Assembly: GCF_947242115.1 (NCBI RefSeq)
Contig: NC_074713.1
Span: forward strand, 7,995,501-8,059,500
Length of the DNA stretch: 64,000 bases
DNA from: Biomphalaria glabrata
Lineage: Eukaryota > Mollusca > Gastropoda > Planorbidae
Direction of reading: 5' to 3'
Positions 57,088 through 64,000 of this stretch are shown here, in pieces; the first letter of the stretch is position 1; each line of letters opens with the position of its first letter. A model generated the notes under the pieces. That model was not told where the DNA came from and searched no databases. It worked only from the letters and a program-made list of their open reading frames with translations. Both the position numbers and the translations under genes were made by a program.

Positions 57088-60080
57088 AGAAAGATTTCTA
57101 ATTATATAGCCCTATTACTGACTCATTCTCATGAACGAACTATGGCAAAATGTCTTTTTGTTTAGTAACAGGTGATTCTGCTCAACTAGATGCAGTTTAC
57201 ACTACTTTCCCAGACATAGGGAGGAACCATATAACAATAATAGGCATAAAACGCATCACAAATGAAGAGATTAGAGACAGGGTTACTACATCGATTGAAC
57301 CCTACGTTGACCTGCTAACTAGTGTAAACAAAAACGCAAACTAAAACTCTATGACCATATTACAAGGTCTTCGGGGTTCGCAAGGACCTTCCTTCAGAGA
57401 ACAGTACCAGGAAAAAGAAGAAGAGACAGAGAAAGCGATGGGAAGACAACATAAAAGAATGGACGGGCCTGCCATTGAAAGAGGTTCTATCCAAGGCAAA
57501 AGCAGGATGGAGGAGGATGGTCGACAAAACTTGCGTGGTGCCCCAACGGTCTAACAGACTAAGGGAATGGTGAAGGTGAAGGCATTAAATCTCTCGAGAT
57601 CAACTTTCTCCCATGCCTTACAGTAATTGAACATTACGACATTAAACGTTTCATAATACCTATTTTTACATGAGAAACTGGTTCAATAAAAATATGTAAC
57701 CAATCCATTTATTTTATGCTGCGGTGAATCCTTTTACGATCGTTACTAACATGCTCACGGCAAACTGCTCCCACAAGCAGCGTCCATACCTTCTGTACAC
57801 TTGCATTTATTGCTTCCATCAGAGTTTATCTTGCAAGTACCCCCGTTGTAGCAGACGACCATGCCACAAGACTGTTGTCCAGCCTCGCAGTATAAGCCCG
57901 TGAAATGTTCAAGGCATACGCAGGAAAATGATCCTGAAAATAAGAGTGATTGATTCTAAAACTGTGAGTAACCAATTCAAACCAATGACTTATCTTATAA
58001 TTACGTCCTACATATTTCATATGTCAATCTAGTCATTCATGTTGATCAATGACTTAAAATATGCTAAGTTGCTGGTTTTCTTGGCTGATTCAGGCAACCC
58101 ATTCCATTCTCTAATGGCACTAAGGAAGAAGGAGCACTTGTACGAAATTGTTCCGGCGTATGGAATAAGACATGTGCCTCTATCTTTGTGTCTTTTTGAG
58201 TATTTCATTACGTTTTATTTTTATGTTTGTAAATTATGGTTCAGTGTTTTATGTAGAGTCGTAGACCTATTATAACTACTTTACTTATTGTAAGGTAAGC
58301 TGATTTAATACACCTCTTATTTTTCCTTTTCAGCGATTTCTAGCCCACTATAGTTTCCAAAAATGCAGAATAGATTATTTTTTTCCACACACACGCAAGT
58401 AAATAAATAAAATAAATTTTGTTTAGCATTTGCCAGGTTGGACTCGAATCACTTCAGAAAAAGAGCTGAATAAAGAAGGAGAAGTGAGAAATCGTGGAGT
58501 TTGAAATGGGCGGGTGTTTTTCCCATCTGGCAGTTTCTCCTCCCTAGTTATATTCATAAAACAGAAAGACGTGTTGAAAGGTTTAGACCGAAGTAAACAT
58601 CGACACCACAGGGACGTGTCTACACCACAAGTTGACATCCGGAGACAGTTTACGAGTTGCTCAGGACTTTGATGGATGGATCAGAACACTTAGTGGGCGT
58701 ACACACCTTGACTGTCGGGGACACAGGTCCCGTTATTCTGACAAGGCCGAGAGGCACAGGGGTCCCCAACGCCTTGACAGCCCGGAACGTCACAGTCATC
58801 GCACACGAACGTTCCCGGCTCGATTGTTCGACAGGTTCCTTGCCTACAGGGATTATTGACGCAGGCGTCAGCTACCTGACTGCAAGTGGCTCCTTGATAT
58901 CCTGCAAAGAGAAGCGAATGTCCAGTTTGGTAATAGATACTGGTATATGAAAATCATGGATCTTAATAGAACTGTAACAATACAATTAAAAAAAAAAGCA
59001 GCAAGCTCAAAAAAAATTAACGGCTTGTAACAGGAAGCATTAAAAATGTAGCCTACTCTAAAAATTTGACGAATAAAGACAAAAGAGCAAACTGCATTGT
59101 AGAAAACAACTGAGCATTTCTAATTTACGCTTTTTTATAGCAATGACAGAAGCAATATTTCATTCCATGCAGGGTATTTTAATAGTGCTATTCATTACAA
59201 ATAATTTTGCATTATCAAGGTTTTCTAAAATTAGAAATAATGGAAAGGAAACACTAACTGAAACGGAGAAATATCCATACAAAAATTATTTTTGTGTTGT
59301 TATTTTACCTATATATGTATTACTATTTAAATTTATATATTTACCTGGCCTACATTGGCAATGAAACCTGGCCACAGTCTCATCAGGTGTGCACTGGCCT
59401 CCATTGAGACAAGGATTCGAGTCGCAAATATGGACAGCTTTTTCACAATCAATTCCTACAGAAGAGAAAACATTTCATTATGTTTTTCAAAATCTCACAT
59501 ACAATGATATCATAATCAGAATTGGTCTTTTCATCTTAATTCAAGTTTGTTTTTTTTAATACAACACTTCGTTATAAGTACCTACATTTCGATTAAGTTC
59601 AAAGTATTTTTTGTTTTTTTACAATAGGTCTTCTCATAATCAATAGCATCATGTTCGATTTATTAATTAAATTGCAAATAAAGCTTATTAACAAAGACCC
59701 TAAAATTATATGATACAGATTTCTGACAAATTCTTACACTCCTGTTTTTCTTTTTATTTTTTAAATTTCATTTCGAAAGCCCTATATAGACTATGTTAAT
59801 GTGTTTATCTAATAAATTACAAGCGTTCCTTCTTAGCAGGCGATAATTACGCCCTACGCGTATCCTCGTGTCGTCTTCTCGTGCAAGTTAATTATTTTAA
59901 TTTACATAGCTTAATAAAAAAAACATTCTGCGTTAGATGTGACAAAATGTGCATCTCACTAATGTGTCTGTTTGTTCACGTGATGTAAGTGCAAAAATCA
60001 TACAAATCTAATTGACGCCTTTCTTGGAGTGTGTGTGTGTGTTTCCAAGGTGATGATATAGAAAGGGATTATTGTTGGAG

Positions 60081-60140
<60 letters not shown>

Positions 60141-62018
60141 CATTAATTTAATGTTAGTCTTGTAGAATGATGCACGATAAGCGGGGCTGTCATAAGCTGT
60201 TTTAAGTACGAGAGACGACTCCAAGCTGACATAGTGTAAAGACATGTTTTTATTGTGAGTTAGATTTGTTTAAAATATAAGTTTATTTCATTTCATCTGA
60301 AGTCTCATATATGTATATGTAACAAATGTTATATTTTAGTTTTGTTCACAAAGAAGTTATACAAGTTATTTCAAGTTGTATAAATTAGAATATAATAAGC
60401 CTAAAGCGGTTTAGTTGTCAGCTCAGCAGTTTGGTGCTATTAGTCAACATCGTCAACAACACCGCCCTACAATGCTTTCCGTCGGCAAATAAAACAAAAG
60501 ACTTTCTTTCGAGATTCGTGACCACCGACCCACACAGAACCCATGAAGAGTTTGCAAGATGATCATAAGAATTAAAAAAAAAATAAAGTACAGTCCAACC
60601 TGTGTAACCTTCTCGACAAGCACAAGTGTAGGTTCCAGGGGGGCCCTGAGTGCAGGAACCTCCGTGCTGACAAGGGCTGAGGGAAAGGCACTCGTCTATA
60701 TCCATCTCACACCTTGACCCCCTGTAACCAGGTCTACACTCACACTGGATGTTCCCTGGTCCTGTCTGCACACACCTGCCGTCATTGTGACACGGGGAGC
60801 TAGCGCACAGGTCAATCTCTGCAACAAAGGGAGGAGCAGAAGTCTATGCGCGACATTTGATAAATAAATAGTTTATTATGGAGGGAGTCGGCGTGATAGG
60901 GGGAACGCACTGGGTGAAACTCTTGGGCGAGAAATGCACAGCTGAAGTGTCTTAAAAAACAGAACAGTTGTCAACTTGATTACATAATATAGAGGATTTT
61001 CACGATCAACTAAACAGACTCAAAATTTAACTTCAATGTTGCCAACTAATTACAAAAATGAGCTTAGATAATTGGATTCTGCAGTGCAAAAGAAAAAAAA
61101 ATTACACATATCATATAGCCTATTTTAAATTTTTCAACACCATAGTTTTTCAACACCATAGCTTTTCAACACCATAGCTTTTCAACACCATAGCTTTTCA
61201 ACACCATAGTTTTTCAACACCATAGTTTTTCAACACCATAGCTTTTCAACACCATAGCTTTTCAACACCATAGCTTTTCAACACCATAGCTTTTCAACAC
61301 CATAGTTTTTCAACACCATAGCTTTTCAACACCATAGCTTTTCAACACCATAGCTTTTCAACACCATAGCTTTTCAACACCATAGCTTTTCAACATTGCT
61401 TTATTCAGCACACCGGATACACCAAAGCTAGATGTTTTTTTTTCCTCCATAGATGAAAAGCTCTAATGCTATATTTTACTAAAGATTTTCATTGTTCATT
61501 TTTGTTTTGCTTCAGACAAATTATTTTGAAACACACAGGTCTACGTTAGCAAAATAGATAAAAACAAAATATTGTTTAAAATAACTTATAATGAAACTTA
61601 ATCAATGATGGAAGGTCTGCATCATACATGTACAACGGTTTCACATCAAAAGTCACTTACCAGCATTGTGGCTATCGAACTAGAAGACAATACATTAGAG
61701 CCAATATGTTTATACCATACACATTTGTCTCATTAGTTATTAAGATGCCTTTTTAACGTCACTAGTTCTTTAGATTTGTTTCGTGGATTTACAGTCGTCA
61801 TGGCTGTCAATCAAAAATAAGTTTCTCTTTTTCTTTTTAGAATTTTTTTTTTAAATGTCTGAGTAGTAAGGCATCAAGGTACCGTCAAATGTTTGTTGGT
61901 CACTTACCGATTTCACACAAACGTCCCTTGTAGCCAGGGAAACACATACACCGGAAGGATCCAATGTTGTCAACACACGCTCCATTGAGGCAGGGGGAGC
62001 TGGCGCACTCGTCAATAC
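54342..62018 (-). CDS. EGF-repeat type I transmembrane protein (3' seven exons; 5' end outside the window)
   Basis: Minus-strand exons, 5' to 3': 62018-61908, 60818-60600, 59455-59345, 58901-58707, 57933-57790, 55195-55046, 54652-54342. All are in phase 1 with GT-AG sites and encode the last 412 residues. Domains in order: cbEGF ([19 protein letters not shown]), EGF ([15 protein letters not shown]), cbEGF ([17 protein letters not shown]), EGF ([13 protein letters not shown]), EGF ([12 protein letters not shown], with an unusual CDDCDVPGC), EGF ([14 protein letters not shown]), EGF-like ([12 protein letters not shown]), EGF ([14 protein letters not shown]). Then come a short stalk with NLTSNST (two N-glycosylation sites), one membrane span ([20 protein letters not shown]), a basic stop-transfer RKRH, and a cytoplasmic tail of about 55 residues ending HTPSAFRY. 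The all-phase-1 exons are typical of shuffled EGF modules. There are no Notch LNR/ankyrin repeats and no Crumbs-type ERLI end, so I cannot name it. It probably acts in cell adhesion or signalling at the surface. Confidence 0.88.
54945..55025 (-). mobile_element. LINE C-terminal zinc-knuckle remnant
   Basis: The minus strand reads [20 protein letters not shown] then NQC, the zinc-knuckle-like end of a LINE ORF, closely similar to the one at 55805-55870. It begins within about 20 bases of the splice donor of an EGF exon, so it sits in the last intron. Confidence 0.65.
55196..55795. other. EGF-gene intron, no feature recognised
   Basis: AT-rich sequence between the EGF exon at 55046-55195 and the LINE pair. 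Confidence 0.5.
55796..56055 (-). mobile_element. LINE ORF C-terminal fragment
   Basis: The minus strand encodes [40 protein letters not shown] and the terminal zinc knuckle [20 protein letters not shown]. This is the end of a LINE polyprotein of the type common in molluscs. The frame is open over about 97 codons. It lies in an EGF-gene intron, in sense. Confidence 0.75.
56108..56475 (+). mobile_element. LINE ORF C-terminal fragment, opposite strand
   Basis: The plus strand reads [40 protein letters not shown] and [17 protein letters not shown], a LINE reverse-transcriptase end with the 'LGHV.RMP.GRL' signature. Stops and frame changes follow. It ends with the sequence related to 9846-9956. 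The piece faces away from the minus-strand LINE fragment next to it. Confidence 0.75.
56880..57054 (-). mobile_element. SINE family A copy, partial
   Basis: Minus-strand copy with CATGTCAGGTACCCATTAGA, AGGTGGACTTAGCGG, CAGTCTTCAATAGGATTCAA and a head GAAGTCAAACACTTTACCAT then TGGGCCACCACGCCC. The 3' half of the SINE is missing. Confidence 0.75.
57055..57084. repeat. (GA)n microsatellite at a SINE head
   Basis: GA run of about 30 bases directly abutting the SINE's 5' end. Confidence 0.9.
57156..57575 (+). mobile_element. LINE reverse-transcriptase C-terminal fragment
   Basis: Plus-strand pieces read [20 protein letters not shown] then [14 protein letters not shown] in a second frame; and, further on in shifted frames, DGKTT...[10 protein letters not shown]-type residues followed by the 3' end GTGGTGCCCCAACGGTC. 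The order matches the end of a LINE polyprotein ('W.D.IKEWTGL'). Several frame changes show it is inactive. It lies in an EGF-gene intron, antisense to the gene. Confidence 0.75.
58040..58200 (-). mobile_element. LINE C-terminal fragment
   Basis: The DNA (GTTTTCTTGGCTGATTCAGG, CAACCCATTCCATTCTCTAA, then GTGCCTCTATCTTTGTGTCT) is a copy of 32960-33095, which on the minus strand encodes the IRAWNGLPEL signature of a LINE. It lies in an EGF-gene intron, in sense with the gene. Confidence 0.6.
59456..60599. other. EGF-gene intron
   Basis: AT-rich with a (GATA)n/(GA)n microsatellite; nothing else recognised. Confidence 0.5.
60080..60140. repeat. (AGAT)n-(AG)n compound microsatellite
   Basis: About nine AGAT units run into about eleven AG units. 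Confidence 0.95.
61135..61390. repeat. Minisatellite, 16 copies of a 16-bp unit
   Basis: The unit CAACACCATAGYTTTT repeats at exact 16-base spacing from 61135 to 61390, followed by a degenerate CAACATTGCTTT. The only variable site is position 12 (C or T). T occurs in copies 1, 5, 6 and 11, and all other positions are identical. It lies in an EGF-gene intron. Confidence 0.97.
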
Positions 62019-62400
62019 CTACAGACCAACAGAGAAACTACTGCTAAATCGTGGCCTACTTCACTGATTATTAGAACATTGTTGCAATAGGAATTATGTA
62101 TGTATGCATTGACCTAGATTAGTTTTGTTGTTTTTTAATTGAAAAAAAAACAAAGTTTTTTTTTTGGGGGGGGGGGATTGTTCCATGGCACACATTTTCT
62201 ACAGTCATGTTTTTAAAGATGTATTTCATTCATACTCGATCATATTTTTTGGTTTCATTTTAGTCTTTATCAAAATCGAATACTTTTGAATTAAAATTGA
62301 TCCTTTAACTATTATTCCCTTTCCTGTCTTCCGACGATTTTTTAAAAATAGATTATCGGTAGATATTCTTTTCACTAAAAATTTAAAAAATAAAGTGTCC

Positions 62401-62650
62401 ATTTGAGACCTTGCGATCTATGGGCTGATCTAAATCTCATTTTTCTCTATGGTCCATGGTTAACAAGGGTGTTATGTGGCCAGCACATTGACCAACCGCT
62501 TTTACCTTTTTTTCCCCAACCAATCTCAGTTACCTATTTCAGGATCGCCCTGAAAATCCCGAAATTAAAAATCTCAGTCTTCACCAAGATTCGAACCCGA
62601 GATTTTTGGAGTTTGAAAGCTCAGCGCTTTACCACTCAGTCACCACACTG
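62401..62650 (-). mobile_element. SINE family A copy
   Basis: Minus-strand copy from GACCTTGCGATCTATGGGCT through GTTATGTGGCCAGCACATTG, ACCGCTTTTACCTTTTTTTC, CAGTCTTCACCAAGATTCGA and the head CTCAGCGCTTTACCACTCAG then TCACCACACTGG. The head runs straight into the 102-bp tandem array. Confidence 0.8.
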
Positions 62651-63038
62651 GTATATAAGTTTGGTTCAGTTCATTGTTAATGTGGACTTTATGTGACCAC
62701 CCGCCTCAACTTTCCCCACTTGAGGCTAGGATACCACTCAGTCACCACACTGGTATATAAGTTTGGTTCAGTTAATTGTTAATGTGGACTTTATGTGACC
62801 ACCCGCCTCAACTTTCCCCACTTGAGGCTAGGATGTCACTCAGTCACCACACTGGTATATAAGTTTGGTTCAGTTAATTGTTAATGTGGACTTTATGTGA
62901 CCACCCGCCTCAACTTTCCCCACTTGAGGCTAGGATACCACTCAGTCACCACACTGGTATATAAGTTTGGTTCAGTTAATTGTTAATGTGGACTTTATGT
63001 GATCACCCGCCTCAACTTTCCCCACTTGAGGCTAGGAT
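62633..63038. repeat. Tandem array, 4 x 102 bp, SINE-derived
   Basis: Four copies at exact 102-base spacing (CACTCAGTCACCACACTGG at 62633, 62735, 62837, 62939), differing at very few positions. Each unit joins the head of SINE family A (CACTCAGTCACCACACTGG) to a spacer (TATATAAGTTTGGTTCAGTT...) and a shortened SINE body piece (TTATGTGACCACCCGCCTCA then ACTTTCCCCACTTGAGGCTA). This suggests a truncated SINE was amplified in tandem. Confidence 0.9.
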
Positions 63039-63144
63039 CCTATTGGAAGTTGGTTAATCTCACGAAGTTCAGCCTCGATATCTTATCCCGAATAAAAAAA
63101 AAAGATGTGCATCTCTATCGAGAATGGAACCAAAGACGTTAACA

Positions 63145-63275
63145 CAGCGGTTCTCAACCTTTTTTGCTTTTAACAATTCCTCACTATGCCCGACCCCCCC
63201 CCCCCAACAGTAAATCTGATTTTCATTGCCAAAGCTTTATGTTTAATCATGAAACAATATGTAATTATATTCTTG

Positions 63276-63330
<55 letters not shown>

Positions 63331-63340
63331 CATAAATGAG
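63145..63340 (+). mobile_element. hAT-like left terminus with internal (TA)n
   Basis: CAGCGGTTCTCAACCTTTTT at 63145 is a typical hAT terminal sequence. It is followed by a C run and a TA run at about 63279-63330. No right terminus and no transposase frame are visible before the window ends. Confidence 0.45.
63279..63330. repeat. (TA)n microsatellite
   Basis: TA run of about 52 bases with one ACAT interruption. Confidence 0.95.
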
Positions 63341-63857
63341 CGTACATCTTACTATTTCTAATTCATATTATTCACATTACATACACATGTGACGTTTTTC
63401 TGTATTTAGACATGATAATGAACAGGCTGTTATGCAAATAATGTATCATTGCAAATTGAAGAAGAAGGTGCAACACAGAGAAATTGGGACATGACTGCAA
63501 ACACTTGATCCAGATGTGTGAAATTATAGAGACATTTTTCGCTGCATCTTTATTAATGAGTTCAATTAACTATTTCTGTTTCCTTAACATTTTCACTTTC
63601 GACTTTCATTGGATGTCTGGCAGGTGCAAATGGGATGTTAAGTAATTTGGAAAGTTTGATGAAATTTTGTCCGCAAAGCATTGGCAAATGGCATCACTGA
63701 TAATTCGACACAAATAACTTCGCTACAATTGACATACAAACTGATGGGGCAGGCAGAGGAAACATTGGTGACTGTCTTACGAGAGTGTCCAAATGCTGCG
63801 GGGAGACAACTGAAGGGTCACTTGAACTCCATGGAGGCTATGAGGCACTACGTTCAA
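63341..63857. other. Unrecognised sequence at the right edge
   Basis: A plus-strand open frame (63681 to near the end) reads MANGITDNSTQITSLQLTYK, then LMGQAEETLVTVLRECPNAA. I do not recognise it. It could be part of a transposable element. Confidence 0.3.
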
Positions 63858-64000
63858 CAACAGAGTTTCTTACCAGAGCACTACGGGAGGCCCACAACAG
63901 AGTTTCTTACCAGAGCACTACGGGAGGCCCACAACAGAGTTTCTTACCAGAGCACTACGGGAGGCCCACAACAGAGTTTCTTACCAGAGCACTAAGAGAG
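63858..64000. repeat. Tandem repeat, 37-bp unit, running off the window
   Basis: The unit ACAACAGAGTTTCTTACCAG plus AGCACTACGGGAGGCCC is repeated at 37-base spacing (CAGAGT at 63861, 63898, 63935, 63972). 37 is not a multiple of 3, so the apparent protein repeat (FLPEHYGRPTTEFL) changes frame from unit to unit and is not a real domain. Confidence 0.9.

Noticed and set aside
57826-58020. Minus-strand open frame overlapping an EGF exon
   Set aside because: It is the wrong frame of the genuine EGF-encoding exon 57790-57933.
61135-61390. Regular repeats considered as a CRISPR-like array
   Set aside because: Units are directly adjacent without spacers, in an intron of an animal gene; it is a minisatellite.
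63164-63361. Open frame containing a long IYIYIY stretch
   Set aside because: It is translated from a (TA)n microsatellite.
63681-63995. Apparent protein repeat FLPEHYGRPTTEF
   Set aside because: The DNA repeat is 37 bp, so the frame shifts at every unit; not a real repeated domain.

Overview
The window is nuclear DNA from an animal. It is strongly AT-rich, with intron-split genes, GT-AG splice sites, one nuclear tRNA gene and many SINE, LINE and hAT remnants. The gene set (SERTA-domain protein, SNW1, TRPT1, AVEN and an EGF-repeat membrane protein), the tRNA-headed SINEs and the LINE ends carrying a [14 protein letters not shown]-type zinc knuckle together suggest a mollusc, most likely a heterobranch (pulmonate-type) gastropod. 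The organism is an inference from sequence style, not a database result.

Layout: 1-5622 is AT-rich non-coding DNA, partly the likely 3' UTR of a SERTA-domain gene whose coding exon is 5623-6789 on the minus strand. A candidate 5' exon and promoter (splice donor, CRE, CCAAT) lies near 8900-9093. 9100-14847 is intergenic and full of repeats, including a small hAT-type element with a perfect 8-bp target duplication. SNW1 (spliceosome and transcription coregulator) is on the minus strand, 14848-24462, with 13 exons recovered and only the first few codons missing. Its introns hold two LINE tails and a 2.1-kb hAT transposon that landed inside a SINE. 24463-34625 holds repeats, a tRNA-Pro(CGG) gene at 29842-29913, hAT debris and a solo LTR.

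TRPT1 (tRNA 2'-phosphotransferase) is on the plus strand, 34626-41849, complete in 8 exons and 255 aa. 41850-47023 is repeat-rich. AVEN (apoptosis and checkpoint regulator) is on the plus strand, 47024-51681, complete in 5 exons and 370 aa. The 3' seven exons of a type I membrane protein with about eight EGF-like repeats lie on the minus strand, 54342-62018; its 5' exons are off the right edge. 62019-64000 is almost all repeats, including two minisatellites.

The genes do not form a shared pathway; they are ordinary scattered housekeeping and cell-surface genes. I found no evidence of a new multi-gene system. The most interesting items are the 27-bp duplicate of the start of the EGF gene's last exon, a minisatellite apparently built from a truncated SINE, the nested transposon in SNW1, the excess of TAGGCCTA palindromes, and the EGF membrane protein, which I could not name.
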